Made by a program: the position numbers and the translations under genes. A stretch of DNA of 64,000 bases from Xylona heveae TC161 (Eukaryota > Ascomycota > Xylonomycetes > Xylonales > Xylonaceae), in NCBI RefSeq assembly GCF_001619985.1, contig NW_017264195.1, forward strand, positions 992,001 to 1,056,000, written 5' to 3'. Shown here piece after piece: positions 1 to 10,322 of the stretch. The notes under the pieces were generated by a model, which worked only from the letters and a program-made list of their open reading frames with translations, was not told the DNA's origin and made no database searches. Numbering within the stretch: the stretch's first letter is position 1; each line of letters opens with the position of its first letter.

Positions 1-1192
1 CCATATGTTTTGTGCACATATGGAGAGAGTTGCCCATTGGCATCCAATCCATAGGGGAACATTTGACGTTCGTTCCAAATCGTGCAGCACATTGACTAAA
101 CTCCTCGGGCTTTTTACAGCCACAGGTGTACATTCGATAATATTGAATGCACATCTTGACTATGTCAGTCTCGAGTTGTATGTAATAGCAGTTGAGCGAT
201 TCGAGGTCAATTCCACCTACCTTTGCAGCGGCAGGACGACAATCGTTCGAATGTCTGACGGATTATTTCGATTACCTAGAATTTCCGGCATCAGAACACT
301 GTGAATGAAGAATGGATTCCGTTTCACTTACCTTCGCGCAGATCTGCAAGTATAACTGCTAACGCGAATTCGGTCTTGACTGGATGTCTTGCTACTAAAA
401 AACATGATGCTGCTGTTTGAGACTAAGTGATCTTTTATACCTTTTTCTTCAAGAGCAAGAAGTACATATGACATACGGCCGCGAATAGCAAACACCATGC
501 GGCGCATATTGCGCCTCAGGGGAAGCGCTCAAAAAGTAGACGACGGACAAATGGGCTTGCAATGGTAACGCTGCCACTTGACTAGCGATGGCTTCCTGAT
601 CATTTGCAACCAATCCAGTCTTCAGAATAAGCGCTTGTTTCGTCGTGACGGAGGATACGGTGCTGCTTCAGCGCTATATTTTTAATGCTGGCAGTAAAAA
701 GAAATTCTGACATCGCAAGCGCTTAGGATTACTAGGTGCCTGTTCCGTACTTCATCCCCGATACGCCGTCGCTGAAGTTCATTGGCATTATCACATTATT
801 GGAAACATTCATGTGACGACTTATTTTCGGAGCAATTGCTGTTCTGACCAGGGTCCCTGTTTACTTGACCAGGGTCCCATTCACGCGGAAGGCGTCAACA
901 CTAATAGCGCGAGCCGCTCCACCAGTGATATTCCACCTCCTTTCTTCTGGCCAAACCAGGGCTTAAACAATGAATTTTTAGGGATTTCTGCCGTGAAGAT
1001 AGGTATTATTTCGCTGCCTGAAGAAATATAAATCATCGAAGGTTGTCCAAAACATAAACAGCTTCAAAAAAGATTTATTCCGAATCTTACAGCATATGTG
1101 CACGGTCATCTTTCTCAACTTTTGGCCATCCTTGAACACACGATATCCAGCTCGCATTGGTAGTAGTACGACGCTACCAGTGCCCAGTGACC
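1..1192. other. Left-edge intergenic region and 5' flank of the kinase-like gene
   Basis: No convincing gene is seen; the short open frames start with non-ATG codons or show no recognisable protein. At the very edge a 7-bp inverted repeat, CCATATG at 1-7 and CATATGG at 17-23, could be chance or the end of something outside the window. At 845-857 and 866-878 lies an exact direct repeat of TGACCAGGGTCCC, 21 bp apart, about 330 bp upstream of the next start codon. Confidence 0.6.
845..878. repeat. Two exact 13-bp direct repeats upstream of the kinase-like gene
   Basis: TGACCAGGGTCCC occurs at 845-857 and again at 866-878, a 21-bp period (two helical turns). Each copy contains the dyad GACC-AG-GGTC. 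This arrangement would suit a dimeric regulator upstream of the gene at 1193, but that is inference only. Confidence 0.55.
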
Positions 1193-2203
1193 ATGTCTAG
1201 CCAGCCAAAAATCGAACTCCTTCAATGTGAGGTCGACATGGACGACGACGTCAGTTATTTCCGATTGCTTGTCGAGTCCGAGTCCGAGTCCAAGGTTTCA
1301 AAAACTACAGAATCAACCAAATGCATCAAATACCTCACCATCGACCCGGGCCTATTCAGTATCGAAGACATGTGTTTCGGTCCGTCCTTGGTCTCTCTAC
1401 TTCCTCCCTTTCCGCCAGGAAACTGGAACGACGGGACCATATCCCGGGATGCTACTACCGGCCTCCCACAAATTCACACGCAAGAGGTTGCGCTTCCTGG
1501 GGTCCAGAATATCTGGCATCCTCTATTGATCGACTACTTGGATCTTACCATTGGAAAAAAGCTACGGACGGGCATATATGAAGTGTCGTTTGACTCTCCC
1601 ACGGATTCGAGACTGGGAGCTATCAAGATGCCGGTGGTAGCCAAGTTTGCGCGGTTCTCTTGGGAGATTGGATATCTTGAGAACGAAACGACGGCGTTTG
1701 AATGGATACAGTCGGAACCACACGGACAACCAAACGGACAACAGCAACACGGGCAAAAAGAAGATATAGATCAGGGAGAGCAAACAGCTACCAAAAGCCA
1801 AAATAATACCGAAAGCATCGGAGGCAACGAAAACGTCGGACCCCGCTTCCTCGCCCATCTGACTGAACATGGACGTGTCATCGGATTCATCATGGAACGT
1901 ATCACCAACGCGCGACACGCAGAGCCCGAGGACCTCGCGGCGTGTCAAGCGACGCTGAGCCGACTGCACAGCCTGGGGATCAAGCACGGGGACATCAACC
2001 GGTTCAATTTCCTGATCATACGAGAGTCACCCCCCTCCTCCTCCACGGCCATTCTGATAGATTACGATACTGCGCGGAAATGCGATGACAAGGAGGAACT
2101 GCGTCGAGAGTACGACGATTTGGCGAGGTCTTTGCAGGATCCGTCGGGTAGAGGCGGTGGGGGCGTGTTGTGTAGTGGGGACTGTGACGGCGGTGTAGAC
2201 TAA
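1193..2203 (+). CDS. Protein kinase-fold protein (fungal kinase-like family)
   Basis: Single-exon ORF of 336 residues. The start is the ATG at 1193 (MSSQPK); a longer reading upstream would begin at TTG and is not used. The visible kinase-like signatures are a strand with a candidate lysine (VVAKFA, about residue 155), a hinge-like MERI, a catalytic-loop-like HGDINRFNFL with H265-G-D267, and IDYDTA with D290-Y-D292 in the place of the DFG metal site. The protein ends about 45 residues later, so a normal activation segment and C-lobe are absent. This compact layout resembles fungal proteins often labelled kinase-like, or wrongly alpha-galactosidase A. A Gln/Gly/His-rich insert lies near residues 175-215. 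Function and substrate are unknown. The gene is convergent with the Dsk2 gene. Confidence 0.8.
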   Translation: MSSQPKIELLQCEVDMDDDVSYFRLLVESESESKVSKTTESTKCIKYLTIDPGLFSIEDMCFGPSLVSLLPPFPPGNWNDGTISRDATTGLPQIHTQEVALPGVQNIWHPLLIDYLDLTIGKKLRTGIYEVSFDSPTDSRLGAIKMPVVAKFARFSWEIGYLENETTAFEWIQSEPHGQPNGQQQHGQKEDIDQGEQTATKSQNNTESIGGNENVGPRFLAHLTEHGRVIGFIMERITNARHAEPEDLAACQATLSRLHSLGIKHGDINRFNFLIIRESPPSSSTAILIDYDTARKCDDKEELRREYDDLARSLQDPSGRGGGGVLCSGDCDGGVD

Positions 2204-2730
2204 GGAGTATATACCTTAGAGTAAGGAGGACGTTCGTAACTTAATGTGAGAAAAATGAGAAAAATGAGGATAGAACGTTTATTGCAGTCATTGCCCACAG
2301 ATCATGACGCGTGCGTATATGAAAACAAAAGTCACTCGGACAGAAATGTGTGCGATGTCGTGAGGGATGTTAGGAAAAAAAGAATTAGAGAAGAGAAAGA
2401 ATCATTGCAAGGACAAGCACCCTAAATGCATGAACAAGATTCGCAGTCGTGGGACACCCGAGATTCCACTAGCGCCAGGGCGAGCTATTGCAAGGGAAAA
2501 AGAAGCACATTCCGTCAAAAAGAAATTGAAGCTAATTGATGACATTTTGCTTTACTTGTTTTGGCTATTGGCGGTATTATGAGAAGCAAAGAAGAGGAGA
2601 AAGAAAAAAAAGGCCGAGGCAGGTGGGAGAATGGAAAAGGAGTCATATAAACATCTTCGGATAAGTGTCAAATAATCCCATGAACAGCAAAAACAACACA
2701 GTCGCTCGTCATTCATCGTCATCATCTTCT
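2204..2730. other. Convergent intergenic region
   Basis: The 3' flanks of the kinase-like gene (+) and the Dsk2 gene (-). A/G-rich on the + strand, with a small direct repeat (GAGAAAAAT twice near 2248). No gene seen. Confidence 0.6.
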
Positions 2731-4286
2731 CTAATGCGTCAACAAGTACTCTACTGCCCCTTGCACACTTCCGCCTGCCCTGCGTAATGCTTCCACGTTG
2801 CGCTCAAACTCGTAAAATCCCATCTCGTTGAGCTGGCGCAGTTGCTCTGCGTACCGTTCCTCTGGCGGCCGGGTATCTGGGGGGTTGCTGGGGGTGTCGC
2901 CCATGGCGCCGAATGGATTGAATGGGTTCGCTCCGCCTGCACCAGCGCCGCCGCCAAATGCTTGCATCATTTGTTGCATAGCTTGTGGATTTTGCATCAG
3001 AGAGTTGATAAAGGGGTTGTTGAAGGGATTAGACTGTTGTTGATCGGATGATGTCGTCGATCCGGCGCCCTGGTTGGTGGGCGGCTGGCCGCCGAACATT
3101 GCGGGGTTGAAGAGTGCAGCGAATGGGTTTGGTGGCGGCTGGCCTTCCTGTGGAGCAGGTGTGCCTTGACCAGCAGATGCAGCTGGAGGTGGCGTGCCAG
3201 CTGGTGTTGTGCCGGCAAACATGGGGTTCAGCAGAGGATTGTTAGGGTTAAGGAGAGCAGCGAACGGGTTCGCCGGTGCTCCGGCATTGCCTGTGTCGCC
3301 CAAATTGCCAAACAAGGAGGCGAACGGGTTCTGTTGTGCTTGTGTGTTGCCCGTTGTGTCAGTCTGGCTGGGAGTCGCGGTGCTACCGGCGCCAGTAGCA
3401 GCGCCGTCACGGGGAGCCTCTGTCGTGTTTGTTACGCCAGGCATAGGAAAGCTGCTGTCACCGCTGGGCCCGCCCATGCCCCCGAGTCCGCCCATGCCCA
3501 AGTCGCGTCGTAGTTGTGTCATTCGGCGAATTGTGTCCGGGTCAGTCATCATTCGGCGGAATTCCGGAGATTGCATCATTTGCCGTACGTTGGGGGCCAT
3601 GTTCCGTAGCATTGGATTTTGCTGAATCATCATATCAATGACTTGCGGGTTCTGCAGGGCCTCATTCATCATAGAAGCAAATTGTGGGTTTTCGAGCATT
3701 GAAAGCATCTGTTCTGGGTCGGGCGGAGGTCCCATCTACATCAATCACGAGTAAGCATAAGTTCCTTGCACACCGGGACTATGGAATACGTTATTTGACT
3801 TACACCTCCATCTGGACCAAACATATCTGCTCCAGGCAGTTGAATGTGTCCGGCATATCGTGCGCCCGTAAGGCCCGCTAAAGGATTGTTTCCTGTACCA
3901 GCCGCCAGGTTTGTGGGGACACCCGCAGCGGCTGAGCTACCAGGCGCCGTGGAGCTTGCAGTGCCGCCCTGGTTGGCAGGGTTCTGTCGTTGGTTGCTAG
4001 CCGCACCTTTAACCAAGTGGATCGTGTTTCCTTCTTTGACCTTGTAGCTTCCAAGTGTGTCGGGGTCTTTCAGCACACGGCCTGAGTAGATGAGCCGTTG
4101 TCGTTCGACGGGTAGGTCGGCATAGTTGGGACCGGAGAGGCGTTCCTTCAGTTCGCGAACGGTTGTGGAGAGGGTCAGGGTTATGGTATATTTGGCATCA
4201 TTGGAAGCCTTGACGGTGAAGGTGACAGGACTGTCGTCGGAGAAGGAAGGCTCTCTGGCTCGAGGTGGGGCAGCTTGGTCCGCCAT
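2731..4286 (-). CDS. dsk2: Dsk2/ubiquilin ubiquitin-receptor protein
   Basis: Two exons, complement(2731..3735, 3804..4286), with a 68-nt intron in phase 0, encoding about 495 residues. The start is the ATG at 4286 (MADQAAPP); the in-frame codon at 4301 is GTG. Residues about 18-95 form a ubiquitin-like domain (RLIYSGRVLKDPDTL). Residues about 165-235 hold STI1-type Met/Asn/Gln-rich helices (MLENPQFASMMNEAL). The C-terminal 45 residues are a UBA domain with the typical LNEMGFYEFERNVEAL. Dsk2 proteins carry polyubiquitinated clients to the proteasome: the UBL binds the proteasome and the UBA binds ubiquitin. The linker is unusually rich in Asn-Pro-Phe motifs, about seven copies. Identification is firm from domain order. 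Confidence 0.95.
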
Positions 4287-5402
4287 AGCGGTAAGGGACA
4301 CAGCTACGATGCAGCAGCTGTTTTAGAGATTTTTTAGTGAAGTGACAAGTTTAGCCTCTTTAAAGATGCTTGAAAGAGGTTGCTATAAACCAGAGAGAGC
4401 AAGAGGAGGCTGAAGTGTGGAGGTAAACGGTGTTGTAGGAGGCTGAAGTTGATTCAGAGGAGTAGCCAGTGGTTGGTGAGGTGCGTGATGATTGATGATG
4501 GAATCGCCAGGAAGCCCGCAGAGCTAGACAGCGGTACCTTTCTGCTCACCAATCACATACGGGAAGATAAGTACTGATACCTTATCAGTCCACACCATTA
4601 AGGTATTCTCCCCACATGGGTCATATCAAGCTCCTCCAACATCATCATTAAGAATATGCTCACATCAGAAATTATAAGAGCTTGTTCAACTATTCAAAAT
4701 ATATGACATGTAAGTAGATAATGAGTCTTATATGCGAAGTTTTTAAATTGCAATACTGCGAGAGTGTACAAAGGCTTTTACCAGAGCTTTGACCGAATCT
4801 ACCATATCCGATTATCAGCTAATAAATGTCAGAAACAAAGAAAAACAAAGAAAAACAAAGAAAAATAACAAAAATCAATACTGCTCTTCAAGTACGAAAT
4901 CCTTATAGAGATCCAATGGGAAAAAAGCCCGCTGCACGAAGATCAGAAATAACAACTCTCCGATTCCAAAAATGTATGGCCGGCTCCAGGTAAACAAATG
5001 ATTGCCCCCTCTTTTCGACTCCGCCAGGTTCCGCTTCATGACGACAGTCTCAGTTATGCAACTAGAAAAGGAAGACGTTGTGCAGTTCCAACATTCCACT
5101 ACAGAGCCTCATAATGTACATGAAGCGTGACTGTCTATTTTCCGTCTGCATCGGATCTAATCTGCCCGGTATGACTTGGCTCCAAGTGTTGTAGATATGG
5201 CCGAGGACCTCGGCTCCCCCGCGAGACACTCCCCCACAAGTTTTAACTGTTTTCAGGGTCTTGAGCTACTCCAGTGCACTGAATATAAGAAATCATCATC
5301 CACCGCATCATGTAGACTCTGCATAGCGTGACCTTCTTTCCCAACTGCTTCAGGCTTCAAGCCTCTTATAAACTCTTCCTTGGATATTATCTTACAACCA
5401 AA
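4287..5402. other. Divergent promoter region, Dsk2 and oxidoreductase
   Basis: No supported gene; the small minus-strand open frame around 4875-5099 has no recognisable features. A 10-bp tandem repeat of AAAAACAAAG (about 3.5 copies) lies at 4831-4868. The remainder is the presumed promoters and leaders of two divergent genes. Confidence 0.6.
4831..4868. repeat. 10-bp tandem repeat AAAAACAAAG
   Basis: About 3.5 near-perfect copies of AAAAACAAAG in tandem in a divergent intergenic region. Simple-sequence expansion; no function implied. Confidence 0.8.
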
Positions 5403-6919
5403 ATGCGAGCTATCCAAGTGAAGCAGTACGTCAAGGTAGTAATCTCCACGTGCCTTTTTTTACCCTATATCTCTCTCTTTCATGCTAAACATGAAACCAT
5501 CAAACAAATAAACGAAACTGACACACTCCAGGGTCCCTCTGAGCTCACCGTCTCTGAGCTCCCTGACCCTATCCCCGCTGCAGACGAATACCTAGTCGCC
5601 ATCCACGCATCCGCGACCAACTTCTTCGACCTCTTGCAGATCCAAGGCAAATACCAGCTCCAACCGCCGCTGCCATGGGTCGCGGGATTCGAATTCGCCG
5701 GAACCATCCTCCAAACCCCTCAAGCTACAAAGTCCCGCTCGCCTAGGTTTGCTGTCGGCGATAGAGTCTTTGGTGCAGGCCAGGGCGGATATGCCACTAA
5801 GACGACAGCCAAGGAGGGATTCTTAAGACCGATTCCACAGGGTTGGGACTTTGTCGATGCAGCGGGGTTATTTGTCACAGCGCCAACGAGTTATGCCGCC
5901 TTGGTTACCAGGGCGGACATTAAAAGAGGTGAGTTGTACAAAGCAGTCCAATTAGTCCCCTCGTCTCTTGTCTCCAGTACATTGAGTATCTACGCGCCAA
6001 TATAATATCATAAACACCCAGACCACAATGAACCAACGCAAATGAAAAGGAATAAACTGCTTAACAAATAACAAAATAAACAGGAGACTACGTCCTCGTC
6101 CACGCTGCTGCCGGCGGGGTCGGTCTAGCCGCCGTGCAAATCGCCAAAGCCCTCGGCGCCGTCGTGATAGCCACCGCCAGCACGCCAGCGAAGCTCGACA
6201 TCGCGAAATCATACGGCGCAGACCACGTCGTATGCTATCATAGCTCTCAGAACCATCGAAAAGCCGGCTCTCCCCCTTCTCCATCAACCCCATCCCAGCC
6301 CAAATCCTCGGCCTTGTCAACCACGAGCAGTAAAAAGCCCAGCAAGCCAAAACGCAACGAACCGTCATGGCCCGATGAGGTCCTCTCACTGACCCCATCG
6401 CGTCGCGGCGTCGACATTGTCTTTGACCCTGTCGGATTAATTACTCCTTCACTCAAATGTACCGCATGGAACGGCCGACTTGTCGTCGTCGGCTTCGCAG
6501 CAGGGGCTATTGAAAAAGTCGCGATGAATCGGGTCTTACTCAAGAACGTCAGCGTGACGGGACTGCACTGGGGACAGTATGCGCGACATGAGCCGCAGAC
6601 GGTGGAAACGGTCTGGCGGGAACTGTTCAAGTTGATGGAGAGCGGGAAATTTAAGGGCACGGCGTTCAAACCTGGCATCGTGAGCGAGGGCAAGGGCAAG
6701 GGCGAGGGCGAGGGAGACAAGGCCTCCTCCACCCCCTCACCGTCATCAATTTCAAAGAAGAACGACGATGGGAAAGAAGAGGTCCCGTATGTCGGTCTAA
6801 ATTCAATCCCTGAAGCTCTTAGGGCACTTGGAGCGCGCGAAACGTGGGGGAAAGTCGTAGTGCGAGTTCCGCAGGATGACGATGCTCAGACGCCGCAGGG
6901 GGTGAAGAGTAAATTGTAA
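5403..6919 (+). CDS. Quinone oxidoreductase-like MDR protein with inserts
   Basis: Three exons, 5403..5435, 5532..5928 and 6084..6919, giving about 421 residues. The first exon encodes only MRAIQVKQYVK and joins in phase 0 to GPSELTVSELPDP, as in fungal zinc-independent medium-chain dehydrogenase/reductases. A GroES-like N-terminal domain includes WVAGFEFAGTI and VGDRVFG. The NADPH-binding fold begins with VLVHAAAGGVGLAAVQIAK (the GGVG at about 154-157). The family reduces quinones or alpha,beta-unsaturated carbonyls with NADPH; the substrate here is unknown. Two low-complexity segments interrupt the fold: about residues 199-238 (Ser/Pro/Lys-rich), just after GADHVVCYHSS, and a Lys/Gly/Glu-rich stretch near residue 355. 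Both are in frame with no splice signals that would remove them cleanly. Confidence 0.88.
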
Positions 6920-7380
6920 ATTGCAACACTGGATGTAGAAATCCAGTGGATTGGATCCAATATATCAATGCAAATTCCTTCATCTACTCGCGCGCATAAT
7001 GGCGGCTCTTGGAAACAAGAAAAAGGAGAGGCTGATCTGTCTGTATACATGAATAGAATAAGAAGTATAAATCTCTTGATGAAGATAAAAGATGATCTCG
7101 AGAAGTGAAGGTATTAAGCAAGTATTAATACAAAGGAATAAAGAGCTTCAAATGCAACATAAATGCTTTTGACGGCTATCTAAAAACACCTCCTGTTCTT
7201 GTAAAACGCCACTCGGGTTCGGGTTCGTAAGAAGAAATGAAAACGGACAAGGTATCAATGACGAAATAAAGTCTTTCAACAAGCAAAAATTCATGCTATA
7301 CCGCTGCATTGAAAAACCTCAAAGCATCCGGGGGAACGCCCTTTTCCAGCAACCAATTTTTAGTGGCGACCGAAATGCCG
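6920..7380. other. Convergent intergenic region
   Basis: The 3' flanks of the oxidoreductase (+) and the arrestin gene (-). A-rich; no gene seen. Confidence 0.6.
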
Positions 7381-9363
7381 TTATGTTGACAGCCGACTCT
7401 TTCGATCGCCATTGCCAATGCCACCACCCGGTGGACTAGGAGGAGGATTGTAGTCTCTTCTCGGGCCATCCACGGGACCAATTTCATCGGCCATGGCATC
7501 TTCGTAGCTTGGTGGCGCCACATCCGGGACTGGTGGATGGATAGCGGTCCCTGCATCGCCAGCTTGAGGCGGAAATTGGGAGTATGAAGGCGTGACGGGC
7601 GATTCAGGCATTGGTGGTCCGCCAGGGTAAATGGGGGCAAGACCAGGCCCGGCTGCAGGAGGAACGGAGGGGCCGCCGGGTGGGAGGGAATTGGGAGGCA
7701 TGGGAGGCTGTTGGAGAGATGGCTTGGCAGTAGCTGCAGTTGCGGCCGCCGCGAGTGATCCGGCGCCGGCACGCATCGCGGCAATAAGCGCCTCAGGCGG
7801 GGCTATGCCAGAAAAGACTTCGACTTGGTGCCGGAGAGGAAGCACTATGAGTTCGGGCTAAAAGAAGTGTCAGCGAAAGGGCCAATGGCTACGAACTTGT
7901 CGAAAAAGAAAATGAAACGGAAAAGGTCGAAGAAGAAAACGGGAAAGCAAAGGAGCAACGGCGTACCTTGATATTTCCTGGCGTGCCGTATGACAGGCCC
8001 AATCGGACCTCTAATTCGTAATGACGCGCAATATTGCATGTTTGAAATGACGGTGCGACGGTGTTTGGAAGCGGAAGTCGGTCCCAAAGAGAACTGTCCA
8101 CAACAATGTCCTTTCCAGCGGGGTCGGTAGGGCTCCCTAGTGGTTTGGCCAGGTTGCTCACAGACCGTATCACCCAGCTGCCTACTTCCGTGCGGCGCAA
8201 GTCGTGAGCCCGGATATCAGTGTATCCAATCAACTCGATTTGTAGCATCTGAAGAAATATTACTTCTGGCGACTCGTTTTGTTTTTGGACAATGACTCGA
8301 ATGGGAAGTGGTTCGTTGCAGGTTAAGATGGGAGGATTTGGTAATCGCACGTCTACGGAAACGCGGGGCGCGGTCAAAGATGCAGCTGAGCTATTACGGG
8401 CCTTGAGAGCTTCAAAGAGACCTTTCTTCTTGGGATAGGGGGCCAGACCGGCGGTAAAATTGTGCTGGCGACGAGCATATCGCTCCTCCTTGGTAGCCGG
8501 TTGTCGTGGTGGCTCAATGGGAAAGAACTTGAAGTCGGAGAACTATGTACGGATAGAAGTTAATCGCCGCGCCTCAAGGTACAATATGCGTGGTATTCCA
8601 GAGAAAATGGTCTTACATCTCTAAAATTCTCCTTGTAGAACTGCGGACGCACAACTGTGACCTTGACGTAGTATTTAATTTCAGCCTCGCCTGGAAACCC
8701 ACTGAGCGATGGTGGAAGCGTCCTTTTCACGTGCATATTCGGGTCGCTGATCATGTCGAGCCGCAGGCCAGCAATATGTAGGCTATTAGATGTTAAGCAG
8801 TCATTATTGAAAGGTATCTAAGAGGGCAGGTCAGCCAAAAACCACTGAAATAAATGTATTTGGGTCCGTGTACTTTAAATTGGAATGCATATTCGTGAGT
8901 TCCCGGGCCTAGAGTGAAGCTTGAGTTTCCTGAAGTATGGCTCTGGATCTCTTTCGAAGGGAAAACGGTCTGTGTTTTATAGAGGAGCTGTAATCAATAT
9001 TGTCAGCGCACCATTTAGACATTCAAGCATGATTCGAGCTTCTGCACCGAAGGGAATGTGGTATACAGAGTCACTGCCGCGATGTGTAATGCGAACCCAT
9101 GCGCCTTGGACTCGCATCCAACAAGCACCAGCAAATTAATGTCAGCGTACCTTGTGAATCTCAAGTTCTGTCTTTTTTCGATCTGGGCGATCACTATACG
9201 GAGTGCGCGGTCCTGCCAGACGAGTTCGACTCTCTCCTTCAAGCTTGACTACTACCGCAGATATACTCGTGTCGCTCGTTAAATTCAGTGTGACTCTCCC
9301 GGAAATGTAATCGAGGTTGGTAAAATGGTTATAAGGTCGGTCAAGCTGTATGCGGACCGCCAT
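7381..9363 (-). CDS. Alpha-arrestin-like adaptor with a PPxY motif
   Basis: Five exons, complement(7381..7857, 7967..8542, 8617..8817, 8874..8987, 9151..9363), all introns in phase 0, giving about 526 residues. The start is the ATG at 9363 (MAVRIQLDRPYNHFTNLDYISG). Exons 1-3 make an arrestin-N domain (VTLNLTSDTSISAVVVKLEG, then LGPGTHEYAFQFK and IPFNNDCL). LPPSLSGFPGEAEIKYYVKV is a strongly conserved fungal arrestin block. Exon 4 holds the arrestin-C domain. The proline-rich tail carries VAPPSYEDAM with the PY motif PPSY at about 483-486, which would recruit a Nedd4/Rsp5-type ubiquitin ligase. Alpha-arrestins link such ligases to plasma-membrane transporters for endocytosis. Intron 1 (163 nt) is longer than the rest, so a small extra exon there cannot be excluded. 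Confidence 0.88.
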
Positions 9364-10322
9364 TGTTGAAAGAGACACTCGAGTCGAACGACGAGGAAGA
9401 GAAAAAGATCGATTCGGTTTGTAGGTCTATTATGCAGCTAGAACGGATCTGAAACCCCCCGTGATAATGCCGTAGGTGTCCTTGTATCTCAGCTGAGGCA
9501 GTAGATGACGGTCAGGTCCACCATTGAAATTCCCCGGTCAAGCCCCACTTGATTCTACTTCGGAATGTTAATGCGTAGGGTATTGTTTAAAAGATTTCAA
9601 AAGAAGGCAATTTTTGGATGTTCTCAAGATCAAAAGAAGGAAGAGGAGTAGAAAAATGGGCAGCGATGAGTAAGAAGCTGAAGGGCGCAGTGAACAAAGT
9701 GCACCGAGCACGGAACGAACTGGAGGAGAGTTGACTATGACGGAAGATGTTGTCGGAGTTCCAAAGTCCCGAGGATGCTGCGCTATAGATAAAAGTCCAT
9801 CTACTTTTATTATAACCTTATCGAGGGCAAAATACAAGTACTGATACTTAGGATAAAGTATTCGAACAACGATTGGCAGAGCCCTATGGTCCCGCCTCAA
9901 TCCGCTCTGGGAAATATCAAAATAAGGAGATTTTCTATGCGAAAGGGAACCTGCACATGTACATGTGGCTAAGATGACATGGTAAGGCTATAAATTAGAC
10001 AAATGAGAACAAGTACAAAGCATCTGACTTATTTATCTGGAAGTATTGGCTACAATTGAGTCATGGTGAGCGGGAATATTTTAGTGAAAATGCTGTGCCA
10101 CTGCACTGCCACCATCTCTTCTCAGGGGTATAAGCTCTATCAAAAGAAATTGCAAAAGAGGGCATTAGCCGGGTCTCTTCAGCGAGGGATATGCCGACCA
10201 TTGATGATGCTTGGGAAGCAAAAAATAAAGTTAGTGTCGGCTTTCTTACATGTTGAACCACAAGAAAACAATCACACAAAACTATTGTATCAATTGAAAA
10301 AATTGGAGAGCAGCTTGCTGCA
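9364..10322. other. Promoter of the arrestin gene and 3' flank of the lipase
   Basis: Tandem minus-strand genes flank this stretch. Open frames here are short and unconvincing. No tRNA, repeat or other element recognised. Confidence 0.55.

Noticed and set aside
1-23. CCATATG/CATATGG inverted repeat at the window edge as a transposon terminus
   Set aside because: Only seven base pairs, no target duplication or transposase visible inside the window.
7296-7784. 162-codon minus-strand frame overlapping the arrestin tail
   Set aside because: Out-of-frame shadow of the proline-rich, GC-rich arrestin exon.
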